38,342 bases of DNA. It comes from an uncultured Collinsella sp. GTDB taxonomy: Bacteria > Actinomycetota > Coriobacteriia > Coriobacteriales > Coriobacteriaceae. The DNA lies in assembly GCA_958407465.1 (NCBI GenBank), contig CATYIV010000020.1, positions 1 through 38,342 on the forward strand. The letters run 5' to 3'. The number at the start of each line of letters is the position of its first letter. Position 1 is the stretch's first letter. The translations under genes and the position numbers were made by a program. A model generated the notes under the pieces. It saw only the letters and a program-made list of their open reading frames with translations, ran no database searches and was not told where the DNA came from. Shown here piece after piece: positions 1 to 7,968 of this stretch.

Positions 1-62
1 GATTGGGGAACTAAGCCCTCGTCCCTCCCCGGGATATGTAGCGAGTCGGAGTACCCTTGCCG

Positions 63-920
63 TTACTCTGCTTTGCCCACAGAGTTGAGGTTGGTCATGC
101 GGATCTTAACCAGCTCGGTGATCTCACGCATGCCCTCCTTGGCCGGCTTCTTAGGATCGAAGCAGGCGGGGTTCTCGGCCATGTAGGCCATGAAGCCCTT
201 GGTGTAGGCCTGACGCAGCTCGGTGGCGTAGTTAACCTTGCAGATGCCGTTCTTCACGGCCTCGGCGACCTGCTCATCGGGCACACCGGAGGTGCCGTGC
301 AGAACCAGCGGCACGTCGACGGCGTCGCGAATGGCCTTGACCACGGACTGCTCGATGTGCGGATCGCTCGTGTACACACCGTGGCTGGTGCCAACGCCAA
401 TAGCGAGAGAAGTGCAGCCGGTGCGCTCGACGAACTCCTTGGCCTCGGCCGGATCGGTGTAGGGGCTCTCGCCCTCAACCGCGGGACCGTCGTCCTCCTT
501 GCCGCCAACCTTGCCGAGCTCGGCCTCGACGGGCACGCCCATGGCGCGGCCAGCATCGGCGACGGACTTGGTCAGGGCAATGTTGTCCTCGAAGGACTCG
601 TGCGAGCCGTCGATCATGACAGAGGTGTAGCCAGTGCGGAAAGCCTGCATGCAGCGGTCATAGCCATCGCCGTGATCGAGGTGCAGAGCGACGGGCACGG
701 AAGCGCGCTCGGCGGCAGCCTTGACCATGCCGTAGAAGTAGTCCAGACCAGCGGTCTTGATGGTGCCCGGGGTGGTCTGCATGATGACGGGGGACTTGGT
801 CTCCTCGGCAGCGGCCAGAACGGCCATAACAAACTCGAGGTTCTCGACGTTGAAAGCGCCAACAGCGTAGTGGCCGGCCTGAGCGTCCTTGAGCATCTTT
901 TCGGTGGTAACAAGTGCCAT
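63..920 (-). CDS. Class II tagatose/fructose-bisphosphate aldolase
   Basis: Cytoplasmic zinc-dependent aldolase of 285 aa. It cleaves tagatose-1,6- or fructose-1,6-bisphosphate to dihydroxyacetone phosphate and glyceraldehyde-3-phosphate. The class II family is visible in VALHLDHGDG near the start of the barrel, ELGKVGG, IGVGTSHGVY and VPLVLHGTSG, which carry the usual zinc-binding and substrate-binding residues. The ATG at 920 is chosen because GGGAGAGGAG lies just upstream; the open frame runs on to 1070 without a better site. Length fits the GatY/KbaY/Fba family. The gene is the last step for the lacABC products and for the AgaS route in this window, so tagatose-bisphosphate use is likely, but fructose-bisphosphate activity cannot be excluded from sequence. 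A candidate DeoR operator lies 185 bp upstream. Confidence 0.9.
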   Translation of the reverse strand: MALVTTEKMLKDAQAGHYAVGAFNVENLEFVMAVLAAAEETKSPVIMQTTPGTIKTAGLDYFYGMVKAAAERASVPVALHLDHGDGYDRCMQAFRTGYTSVMIDGSHESFEDNIALTKSVADAGRAMGVPVEAELGKVGGKEDDGPAVEGESPYTDPAEAKEFVERTGCTSLAIGVGTSHGVYTSDPHIEQSVVKAIRDAVDVPLVLHGTSGVPDEQVAEAVKNGICKVNYATELRQAYTKGFMAYMAENPACFDPKKPAKEGMREITELVKIRMTNLNSVGKAE

Positions 921-1104
921 GAGCGTTTGCTCCTCTCCCTCGCCCGCATCTGGACATCGGGCGTAGTTGTTCACAAGGCGTTTTACCTTGCGTTTTGCTG
1001 CGCTCATTGTATGAAATTCAGCAGCTTTGCACGTGCGAGATATTGAGCCCATGCAGGTCAATACAGTCATTTTTGAAAAGCAAACGGAAGAAATTTGAGC
1101 CGAG

Positions 1105-1120
1105 TGAACATGTTCGATAT
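1105..1120 (+). promoter_or_regulatory. Candidate DeoR/LacR operator in the aldolase-deoR gap
   Basis: The sequence reads TGAACA-TGTT-CGATAT and contains the 10-bp perfect palindrome GAACATGTTC (1106-1115). It matches the TGAACA-N4-CGAACA sites at 11198, 13186 and 24060 in its first half and in the CGA of the second. It sits between the divergent aldolase and DeoR genes, so it could control both. That a DeoR-family protein binds here is inference. Confidence 0.5.
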
Positions 1121-1254
1121 TGAATTTTGGGCGTTCAGCGTCTTTCTTTTATAGAAAAGATAAGTAATCGAAAGGTGTTTTCTTACCCAAAAAGAAAATG
1201 AACGAAAATAGAGTCAACACAATTCCTGCAAATTTAGCCGAGAATGGAGCAAGC

Positions 1255-2058
1255 ATGGCCCAAGCCACCAACCGCGCTTTTGCCGACGAACGCCGTACCG
1301 CCATTATGGAAATGCTCGATCATAATGCCTCGGTGCAGGTAGCAGAAATCGCCCAGACCTTTGGCGTGTCCTCCGTTACCGCCCGCGCCGACCTGGACGC
1401 GCTCGCCGAAGCAGGCAAGCTGCGCCGCACGCATGGCGGCGCCGTATCGCTCCACAAACGCCTAACCGTCTCCACGCAGGATCGCCGCATCAACGTCAAC
1501 GTCGCCGCCAAGCAGGCCATCGCACAAAGCGCCATCGAGCTCGTCAACGACGGCGACACGCTGCTCGTCGACTCGGGCACCACGGCGCTCGAGTTCGTCC
1601 GGCTCCTCGATCAGCGCAACGGCATCACCGTTATCACGGCCGACATTACCATCGCCGATTATATCGACGAGAGCATGCCCTCGGTCGATGTCGTCATGCT
1701 GGGCGGGGCGCTGCGCAAAGGCCATCGCTATTTGTACGGACCGCTCACTATGCAGGCGCTCCAAATGGTCCATGCCGATCTGGCCGTCATGTGCCCCGGC
1801 GCCTTTTTCTCCAGCTGCGGCTTTACGACCGACTTTCCCCAGATGGCCGAGACCAAAACGGCTATGATCGGTGCCGCTCGTCAAAGCGTCGCCCTCATGG
1901 ACGCCAGCAAGGTCAACGGACGCGGCATGTACCGTTTTGCCGAGCTTGCCGACGTCGACACCATCGTGATGGATAGCGACCCCGATACTGCCGTCGCCAC
2001 CTCAATCGCCGAGGCCACCGACGACGCCCGCCCAAATCTCATCATCGCCGGCGCTTAA
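1255..2058 (+). CDS. DeoR-family transcriptional regulator
   Basis: DNA-binding sugar-phosphate-responsive regulator of 267 aa. The N-terminal DeoR helix-turn-helix is seen in VAEIAQTFGVSSVTARADLDAL followed by the family signature LRRTHGGAV. The C-terminal sensor domain has the typical DTLLVDSGTTALEF phosphate-loop motif. The ATG at 1255 has GGAG five bases upstream; an in-frame ATG at 1198 would add 19 residues but has only a weak A-rich leader. It is divergent from the bisphosphate aldolase, with a GAACATGTTC palindrome between them, so local control of the aldolase gene is likely. The ligand is unknown; tagatose-6-phosphate or a bisphosphate would fit the context. Confidence 0.85.
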   Translation: MAQATNRAFADERRTAIMEMLDHNASVQVAEIAQTFGVSSVTARADLDALAEAGKLRRTHGGAVSLHKRLTVSTQDRRINVNVAAKQAIAQSAIELVNDGDTLLVDSGTTALEFVRLLDQRNGITVITADITIADYIDESMPSVDVVMLGGALRKGHRYLYGPLTMQALQMVHADLAVMCPGAFFSSCGFTTDFPQMAETKTAMIGAARQSVALMDASKVNGRGMYRFAELADVDTIVMDSDPDTAVATSIAEATDDARPNLIIAGA

Positions 2059-2063
2059 ACAAA

Positions 2064-2100
2064 AACCACCACAAAGGTGCCTGTCCCCTTTGTGGTGGTT
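2064..2100 (-). terminator. Hairpin between convergent deoR and fprA
   Basis: A perfect 14-bp stem (2064-2077 with 2087-2100) around a 9-nt loop. Read on the minus strand it is followed by TTTTTGTTT, so it should end the flavodiiron transcript coming from the right. It may also stop the deoR transcript. The stem-loop junction GGTGCCTGTCCCC resembles motifs found in REP-like intergenic repeats. Confidence 0.75.
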
Positions 2101-2132
2101 GTGATGGCTGAGCGTCAAAAGTGAGCGTGTCG

Positions 2133-3293
2133 CTACTTGGACAGCTCGTCGGCGAGGGCCTCGATCTGGGCGCGCGAGGCTTCGTTGAGCGAGCCCAGCA
2201 CAGTCACCTTGTTCTGCGTCAGGGTGATGTCCTTCATGCCCTCGAGCTCCTTGGTCATAACCTTGGCAGCCGCGGGTGCCCAAGAGCCGGCCTCGACGAG
2301 CGCCACCGTACGGTTCTGGTAGGCGTGCTCGGCGAGCGTATGGATGAAGGTGCTCATGCACGGGAAGATCTCGCCCTGATAGGTGATGGAGGCGAGCACC
2401 AGACGGTCGTAGCGGAACGCATCCTCAACGGCCTCGGCCATGTCGTCACGAGCCAGGTCAAAGACGGAGACCTTCTGGCCGCGAGCCTCAAGCGCAGATG
2501 CGAGCTCCTCGACAGCAGCCTTCAGATGCCCGTACACGCTCGCATAGGCAATCGTGATACCCTCGTCCTCGGGCTGATAGCTCGACCAGGTGTTATAGGT
2601 GTCGAGGTAGTAGCCCAGGTTCTCAGTCAGCACGGGGCCGTGGAGCGGGCAGATAATCTGGATGTCCAGGTCGGCGGCCTTCTTGAGGACGGCCTGCACG
2701 AACTTGCCGAACTTACCGACGATGCCAAAGTAGTAACGGCGCGCTTCGCAAGCCCAGCCCTCGGGATCCTCGATGTCGTTGGCGCCAAACTTGCCAAAAC
2801 CGTCGGCACTAAAGAGCACCTTGTCGGTGGACTCGTAGGAGAAGAGCACCTCGGGCCAGTGAACATTGGGGGCACCGACAAAGGTTAGGCTGTGGCCGCC
2901 CAGGTCGAGCACGTCGCCATCTTTGACGACCATCTTGCGCTCGGGGAAGTCGGTGCCAAAGTAGTTGACCATCATACGGAAGGCGCCCATGCTGGCAACA
3001 ATCTGCGCCTGGGGATAGCGCTCCATAAAGGCGGCGATGCCGGCGGAGTGATCGGGCTCCATGTGATGGACGATCAGGTAGTCGGGCGTGCGGCCATCGA
3101 GCACGGCCTCGAGGTTGCCGAGCCACTCGTCAACAAAACCGCCGTCGACTGAATCGGCGACAGCGATCTTTTCGCCCAAGATAACGTAGCTGTTGTATGC
3201 CATGCCGTTCTCGGACACATCGTACTGGCCCTCGAACAGGTCAATGTCGTGATCGTTAACGCCAATGTAGCGGATATCCTTGGTGATCTCCAT
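2133..3293 (-). CDS. fprA: Flavodiiron protein (FprA family)
   Basis: Cytoplasmic flavodiiron protein of 386 aa, which in anaerobes reduces O2 to water or NO to N2O using electrons from rubredoxin or a flavoprotein. The N-terminal metallo-beta-lactamase-like domain holds the diiron ligands H77-x-E79-x-D81-H82, then H145, D164 and H218, all present. A flavodoxin domain follows from about residue 246 (ITIAYASVYGHLKAAVE). The ATG at 3293 is preceded by AGGAGG nine bases away; upstream residues in the open frame are not expected. It has no functional tie to the sugar genes and probably protects an anaerobe from oxygen or NO. A 7-bp inverted repeat (GATAGAC/GTCTATC, 3310-3333) lies just upstream of its ribosome site. 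Confidence 0.92.
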   Translation of the reverse strand: MEITKDIRYIGVNDHDIDLFEGQYDVSENGMAYNSYVILGEKIAVADSVDGGFVDEWLGNLEAVLDGRTPDYLIVHHMEPDHSAGIAAFMERYPQAQIVASMGAFRMMVNYFGTDFPERKMVVKDGDVLDLGGHSLTFVGAPNVHWPEVLFSYESTDKVLFSADGFGKFGANDIEDPEGWACEARRYYFGIVGKFGKFVQAVLKKAADLDIQIICPLHGPVLTENLGYYLDTYNTWSSYQPEDEGITIAYASVYGHLKAAVEELASALEARGQKVSVFDLARDDMAEAVEDAFRYDRLVLASITYQGEIFPCMSTFIHTLAEHAYQNRTVALVEAGSWAPAAAKVMTKELEGMKDITLTQNKVTVLGSLNEASRAQIEALADELSK

Positions 3294-3422
3294 CAGGCAA
3301 AGCCTCCTAGATAGACAAAAGAGCCCGTCTATCATAGCACTCGTCTTCATAGCCACGGCTATCTGCCAGCATCCTTATCGATTGTTATTGAGGCGGAATA
3401 TATCGCCATTGACCTGCAAAAA

Positions 3423-4454
3423 CTATGTGCGCGGAGCTGCCGTGGTATGTCGAACGATAAGCTGGCCGGGAATACGAATGGCAACGGTTTTGTCCGTTGC
3501 CCCCGCCTTGGGAACCGCGTGCTCGAACACCTCGCGTCCACGCTGATGCAAATCGAATCGAACGGTCGTGAGCTCGTTGTGTGCCACAAAATCATCGAGC
3601 GAATCGTCGACGCCCACCACGCTCACGTCCTCGGGCACGCGCAGACCGCTATCGCGCAGCGCTGCAATCGCGCCATTTGCCATCTGGTCGTTTGCCGCGT
3701 AAATCGCCGTCATGGTGCGATCGTGCTCGGCCAGGTACCTGCCGGCCTCGTAGCCGCTGTTGGCAGACCAGTCGCCCTCGAGCGGCTCTGCCGGCTCGAT
3801 GTGTTTACGCTCGAGTGCATCTTGCCAACCGGCGCGACGAAATTGTTCGTCGACCGAGAACGACGGGCCGCCAATATAGCGAATCTGCTCGTGCCCCAGC
3901 TCAAACAGGTGATCCATAAGCAATAGCGAGCAGCCGTAATGATCGGAGTCGACCGTGGTCACCCGCGGGTGCGCGTACATGGTAACGATGACCGTGCCAA
4001 TGCCCGGCAGTGGATCAAACGTTTCAAAATCGGGAGCCATACGACTCATGCCGATAATGATGCCGTCCACGGGCAGCGCGGCCATACGACGCGTTGCCTC
4101 GGCAAGCGAAAACTCCTCGGTCTTGGACATCTCGACCAGCGTGATGGCGCAATTATGCTCGCGAGCAGCGCTGGCGATGCCATCGATCATTGAGAGGTTG
4201 CCAAACTTGGTGACATCGTTGATGCATAGGCCTACCGAATGGTAACGGCCGTCGCGCAGCGAGCGACCGGCATAACTCGGACGAAAGCCGAGCTCTTGCA
4301 TAGCGGCCTGCACGCGCTGGCGCGTCTGTTCGTTAACGTTGGGCAAGCCGTTGGCGACGCGCGAAACCGTCTGCTGCGAAACGCCAGCAGCGCGGGCGAC
4401 GTCGGCCATGGAAACCGGACGCGTACCTGTATCGTTGGACGGGCGCCTTGCCAC
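3423..4454 (-). CDS. LacI-family regulator next to galKT
   Basis: Sugar-responsive repressor of 343 aa. The helix-turn-helix VSMADVARAAGVSQQTVSRVANG is near residues 14-36, followed by a hinge helix ending AGRSL, whose Leu normally inserts at a central CG step. A periplasmic-binding-protein-like sensor domain follows (VDGIIIGMSR, GVDDSLDDFV). The start is GTG at 4454 with AAGGTGAT upstream. It is divergent from galK. Three copies of a TTAACGTACT element lie in the shared gap, one overlapping a likely galK promoter, so this protein probably represses galKT and itself. It is clearly paralogous to the regulators at 13233-14237 and 18211-19269. The inducer is unknown. Confidence 0.88.
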   Translation of the reverse strand: MARRPSNDTGTRPVSMADVARAAGVSQQTVSRVANGLPNVNEQTRQRVQAAMQELGFRPSYAGRSLRDGRYHSVGLCINDVTKFGNLSMIDGIASAAREHNCAITLVEMSKTEEFSLAEATRRMAALPVDGIIIGMSRMAPDFETFDPLPGIGTVIVTMYAHPRVTTVDSDHYGCSLLLMDHLFELGHEQIRYIGGPSFSVDEQFRRAGWQDALERKHIEPAEPLEGDWSANSGYEAGRYLAEHDRTMTAIYAANDQMANGAIAALRDSGLRVPEDVSVVGVDDSLDDFVAHNELTTVRFDLHQRGREVFEHAVPKAGATDKTVAIRIPGQLIVRHTTAAPRT

Positions 4455-4546
4455 AGGATCACCTTCACCCTTGCGAGATCTGAATAGCGTGAATGCCGGC
4501 CTGGGCAGAAATACATCCCGCGCCGAGGCCCGCTATCGTCGGACGC

Positions 4547-4562
4547 ATGTTAACGTACTCTA
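4547..4562 (+). promoter_or_regulatory. Gal-region LacI operator, site 1
   Basis: ATG-TTA-ACGT-ACT-CTA, sharing a 14-nt run with site 2 (on the opposite strand). It lies 93 bp upstream of the regulator's GTG start, where autoregulation would be expected. Operator status is inferred from the repeat, its position and the central CG typical of LacI-family sites. Confidence 0.6.
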
Positions 4563-4669
4563 CTTTTTCTATCTGCATCTCTTCTGCTTTATAAGTCCAT
4601 ACGGCAGTACCGTTCACGGCTGTATTTCTACCGATTACCAGATTCTCAAAAAGTGACAAGCGATGTGTT

Positions 4670-4685
4670 ATGAGTACGTTAACAT
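4670..4685 (+). promoter_or_regulatory. Gal-region LacI operator, site 2
   Basis: ATG-AGT-ACGT-TAA-CAT. An 18-nt stretch here (4667-4684) is the exact reverse complement of 4735-4752 at site 3. It overlaps the proposed -35 box of galK, so a bound repressor would block polymerase. Confidence 0.65.
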
Positions 4686-4707
4686 AGCCCGTAACGTGCG
4701 GTATCGT
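4679..4707 (+). promoter_or_regulatory. Probable galK promoter
   Basis: TTAACA (4679-4684), 17-bp spacer, TATCGT (4702-4707). The boxes are imperfect, but the spacing is ideal and the promoter is bracketed by operator sites 2 and 3. Confidence 0.45.
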
Positions 4708-4733
4708 GAACACTTGGTTCATGCCGCTTCAAG

Positions 4734-4749
4734 TTGTTAACGTACTCAT
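4734..4749 (+). promoter_or_regulatory. Gal-region LacI operator, site 3
   Basis: TTG-TTA-ACGT-ACT-CAT, 64 bp from site 2 in inverted orientation and about 20-35 bp after the expected transcription start. Two such sites could be joined by a DNA loop, as in other LacI-type systems. Confidence 0.62.
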
Positions 4750-4792
4750 AACGACGCAAAACCCACCCGTGCGCGCCAAGGAAAGGACTCCC

Positions 4793-5998
4793 ATGACCAC
4801 CCCCGACGAAAAGACATTCGCCACGCTCACCAAGCTGTTCGAGGAGGAGTTTGGCCCCATCGGCGACCGCCAGGTGCTCTACGTGCACGCGCCCGGCCGC
4901 TCCGAGATCAGCGGCAACCACACTGACCACGAGGGTGGCCACGTTATCGCCGGCTCGCTCGATGTCGCCGTCGACGGCATCGCCGTGGCAACCGATTCCA
5001 ACAAGGTTCGCGTAGCCGACGAGGGCTATCCCACGTTTGAAATCGCGCTCGACACGCTAGACGTTCAGGAGTCCGAGAAGGGCACGTCCGCGAGCCTCGT
5101 CCGCGGCATGGCCCACGAAATCGCTGCTCTGGGCGTTGAGCCCCAGGGCTTCGACTTCGCCTTCACCTGCTCTGTCCCCTCGGGCGGCGGCCTTTCCAGC
5201 TCCGCTGCTGTCGAGGCGGCATACGGTCGCGCCATGGAGACGCTCTGGGGAGCACCCGCCATCGAGCCCGTCGTGCTCGCCCAGATGAGCCAGCGCACCG
5301 AGAACAACTATTACGGCAAGCCCTGCGGTCTGATGGACCAGGCCGCTGTGTGCCTGGGCGGCCTCGCCTACATGGACTTTGAGGACCAGGCTCAGCCTAA
5401 AACCCAGAAGCTCGAGCTCAACTTTGAGGATCACGGTTATGCGCTCGTGCTCGTTAAGGTCGGTGCCGACCACGTGGCCGCCACCGACGACTACGCCGCC
5501 GTTCCGCGCGAGATGCAGGACGTCGCTGCCGAGTTTGGCAAGGCACGCCTGTGCGAGGTAAACGTGGCGGACTTTGACGCCAAGCTCCCCGAGCTGCGCG
5601 CCAAGCTGGGCGACCGCGCCTGCCTGCGCGCCGTTCACTACTGGTACGAAAACGGCCTGGTCGACAAGCGCTGGGCTGCCCTGAACGCCGGCGACATCGA
5701 CCGGTTCCTGGTCCTGACGCGCGAGTCCGGCGCCAGCTCCGCCATGTACCTGCAGAATGTTGTTGCCAAGCTGGGCTCCGAGCAGCCTTCCATGTATGCC
5801 CTGGCACTGGCCGAGCATGTGCTCGACGGCCGCGGCGCCGTGCGTATCCACGGTGGCGGCTTTGGTGGCACCATCCAGGCCTTCGTGCCGCTCGATCTGG
5901 TCGACACCTTCATTGCCAAGATGAACGGCTGGCTGGGCGAGGGTTCTGCCCGCCACTACGCTATCTCTGACAAGGGGGCTTACGCGGCATGGCTGTAA
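4793..5998 (+). CDS. galK: Galactokinase
   Basis: GHMP-family kinase of 401 aa that phosphorylates alpha-D-galactose to galactose-1-phosphate, the first committed Leloir step. The galactokinase signature is at residues 35-49 (GRSEISGNHTDHEGG, normally GRVNLIGEHTDYNGG). The ATP-binding motif SVPSGGGLSSSAA is at 127-139 and GGGFGGT at 354-360. The ATG at 4793 follows AAGGAAAGGA. Earlier in-frame ATGs (such as 4706) lie inside the promoter and operator region and are rejected. The stop overlaps the galT start by 10 nt, so the two are translationally coupled. Control by the divergent LacI regulator is likely. Confidence 0.95.
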   Translation: MTTPDEKTFATLTKLFEEEFGPIGDRQVLYVHAPGRSEISGNHTDHEGGHVIAGSLDVAVDGIAVATDSNKVRVADEGYPTFEIALDTLDVQESEKGTSASLVRGMAHEIAALGVEPQGFDFAFTCSVPSGGGLSSSAAVEAAYGRAMETLWGAPAIEPVVLAQMSQRTENNYYGKPCGLMDQAAVCLGGLAYMDFEDQAQPKTQKLELNFEDHGYALVLVKVGADHVAATDDYAAVPREMQDVAAEFGKARLCEVNVADFDAKLPELRAKLGDRACLRAVHYWYENGLVDKRWAALNAGDIDRFLVLTRESGASSAMYLQNVVAKLGSEQPSMYALALAEHVLDGRGAVRIHGGGFGGTIQAFVPLDLVDTFIAKMNGWLGEGSARHYAISDKGAYAAWL

Positions 5999-7617
5999 TG
6001 ACTGACGTGCGCGAGGCCGCGCAGAACCTGATCGAGTACGCTATCCACCGATCGATGATCGGCCAGGACGATCGCATCTGGGCATACAACACCATTTTGG
6101 AGTGCATCGGCGCCACGGGCCCCGCACTCGACATGGCTTGGGCGCTCAAGACCGAGAAGATTTCGCTCTTGCACCCCGATACACTCCCCGACTTCGACCT
6201 AGAGGGCACGCTTGCTGTGCTTTCTGAGGCCGCCGTTGCCAACGGCGCTGCCGAGGACACGGCGTCGGGCCGCGACCGCATCGCCATGCGCATCATGGGC
6301 GCACTCATGCCGAGGCCTTCGGTTGTAAACGAGGAGTTCAACGGCCGCATGGGCGTCAACGAGCCCCGCGCCGCGACCGACTGGTTCTACGGTCTGTGCT
6401 GCGACGCCGGCTACGTGCGCCGCGCCGCCATCGCGCGCAATATCAAATGGAGCACCCCCACCAACTGGGGCGACCTCGAGATTACCATCAACCTGTCAAA
6501 GCCCGAAAAGGACCCGCGCGATATTGCCGCGGCCGGCGCCGCCAAAAACACAGGCGAGAAGTATCCCGCCTGCCAGCTCTGCATCGAAAACGAAGGCTAT
6601 CCCGGACGCTCCGCTGCAGCCGACGGCGGCGCCCATCCCGCCCGCCAGAATCTGCGCGTTATCCCCATTAAGCTCGACGGCGAGCGCTGGGGTTTCCAAT
6701 ACAGCCCGTACGCGTACTTTAACGAGCACTGCATTGCCATGAGCTCCGAGCATCGCCCTATGCACGTTGACCGCAAGGGCCTGACGTGCCTGCTCGATTT
6801 TGTGGACCTGTTCCCGCACTACTTTATTGGCTCCAACGCCGACCTGCCCATCGTGGGCGGCTCGATTCTTTCGCACGACCACTTCCAAGGCGGTGCGCAC
6901 GAGTTCCCCATGATGCATGCCGCCGAGGTCTCGCAGTTTAGCGTACCCGGATTTGACCAGGTCAGCGGCACTGTGCTGCAATGGCCGCTTTCGGTGCTGC
7001 GCCTGCGCTCGCATGACCGCGCTCAGCTGCTCGACGCTGCCGAGAAGATTATCCTCGCTTGGCGCGAGTGGACCGATGAGTCGGTTGGCATCGTCGCGCA
7101 CACAGTCGACGGCGTAGCGCACAACACCGTGACGCCCGTCATCCGCCGCGTCGATTCCCGCGGCAATGCCGGCGGCGAGATCTACGAGGCCTACCTGGCG
7201 CTTCGCTGCAATATCACGACCGACGAGCATCCGCTGGGCGTGTTCCACCCGCATGCCGAGTATCACCATATTAAAAAGGAGAACATCGGCCTGATCGAGG
7301 TCATGGGCCTGGCCATTTTACCGCCGCGCTTGGTTCCCGAGCTCGGCGCTGTCCGCGAGCACCTGCTGGCGGCCAAGGCCGATGCCAGCTACGATCTCGC
7401 CGGCGCGCTCGAGGGCGACGACCTTTGCCGCAGCCACGCCGCATGGGCCGAGGACGTCTTTGTTCGTCGTGCCGATGAGCTTACGGCCGACAACGCCATC
7501 GACATCCTGCACGAGGAGGTGGGCGTGGTGTTTGGCCACGTGCTCGACAACGCCGGCGTCTTTAAGTGGGACGAAGCCGGCCGCGCCGCCCAACAGCGCT
7601 TCATCGACTCGCTGTAG
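5989..7617 (+). CDS. galT: UDP-glucose--hexose-1-phosphate uridylyltransferase
   Basis: Second Leloir enzyme, 542 aa. It moves UMP from UDP-glucose to galactose-1-phosphate, giving UDP-galactose and glucose-1-phosphate. It belongs to the long Firmicutes-type GalT family (GalT2), not the short E. coli type. The nucleotidyl-transfer histidines lie in GSILSHDHFQGG, with H296 and H298. The family block FHPHAEYHHIKKENIGLIEV is near the C-terminal third. The ATG at 5989 has GGGGG 10 bases upstream; an in-frame ATG at 5998 is too far from it. No galE is present in the window, so UDP-galactose 4-epimerase must be encoded elsewhere. Confidence 0.94.
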   Translation: MAVMTDVREAAQNLIEYAIHRSMIGQDDRIWAYNTILECIGATGPALDMAWALKTEKISLLHPDTLPDFDLEGTLAVLSEAAVANGAAEDTASGRDRIAMRIMGALMPRPSVVNEEFNGRMGVNEPRAATDWFYGLCCDAGYVRRAAIARNIKWSTPTNWGDLEITINLSKPEKDPRDIAAAGAAKNTGEKYPACQLCIENEGYPGRSAAADGGAHPARQNLRVIPIKLDGERWGFQYSPYAYFNEHCIAMSSEHRPMHVDRKGLTCLLDFVDLFPHYFIGSNADLPIVGGSILSHDHFQGGAHEFPMMHAAEVSQFSVPGFDQVSGTVLQWPLSVLRLRSHDRAQLLDAAEKIILAWREWTDESVGIVAHTVDGVAHNTVTPVIRRVDSRGNAGGEIYEAYLALRCNITTDEHPLGVFHPHAEYHHIKKENIGLIEVMGLAILPPRLVPELGAVREHLLAAKADASYDLAGALEGDDLCRSHAAWAEDVFVRRADELTADNAIDILHEEVGVVFGHVLDNAGVFKWDEAGRAAQQRFIDSL

Positions 7618-7664
7618 CACGCGGGCTCGAACGCACGCCCGCAACAGATAGCGCCAACACGACC

Positions 7665-7704
7665 ACGGCGCCCGCCGGCAACATCGCCGACGGGCGCCGT
7701 TTTC
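7665..7704 (+). terminator. Rho-independent terminator after galT
   Basis: Stem ACGGCGCCCG/CGGGCGCCGT (7665-7674 with 7691-7700), an inner CGGC/GCCG pairing, then TTTTCT. The 28-nt core differs from that of the terminator after galM (25308) at only two positions. Confidence 0.85.
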
Positions 7705-7827
7705 TGATGCAAGGGTAGCCAATTTGCACCAAAACAAGGAGTGTTCCAAACTGCCGGCAAAAAGGAACGTCCCTATCTGCCGCATTCCCGAAGCAAGGCA
7801 ACGCCGATGTTTTGGCAACAGCAGCGA

Positions 7828-7967
7828 GCGGGTCGCATTTGAGACAAGGTGACGTGAAACGAAAGGGCGCTGACCTTCTGGTCGCGCCCTTGAAGTTGAA
7901 CGTCAAATTGTCCAAATGCGGCCCGCGCAGCGTCGGCAGGTTACGGCGTTTGGTAAAACGCCGTAAC
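7828..7967. repeat. 99-nt near-palindrome plus 28-nt hairpin
   Basis: From 7828 to 7926 the sequence is one long imperfect inverted repeat centred at 7877. Paired blocks run GCGGG, CGCATTT, GACAA, TGACGT, AAGGGCGC and GACC around a TTCT loop. Immediately after comes a perfect 12-bp stem with a 4-nt loop (7940-7967), GTTACGGCGTTT/AAACGCCGTAAC, ending one base before the lacC stop codon. The last part, with its CGCAGCGTCG lead-in, recurs at 10027-10068 after lacB. No coding gene is seen in 7705-7968. Open frames here are by-products of the palindrome. Confidence 0.8.
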
Positions 7968-7968
7968 T

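Noticed and set aside
57..1046. Long plus-strand open frame of 329 codons opposite the aldolase
   Set aside because: It is antisense to a clear class II aldolase, is rich in His/Gly/Leu as GC-rich antisense frames are, and has no ribosome site or family motif.
7601..7915. Small minus-strand protein of 104 codons between galT and lacC
   Set aside because: Its frame is produced by the long palindrome and runs into galT. There is no ribosome site and the inverted symmetry explains the open frame.
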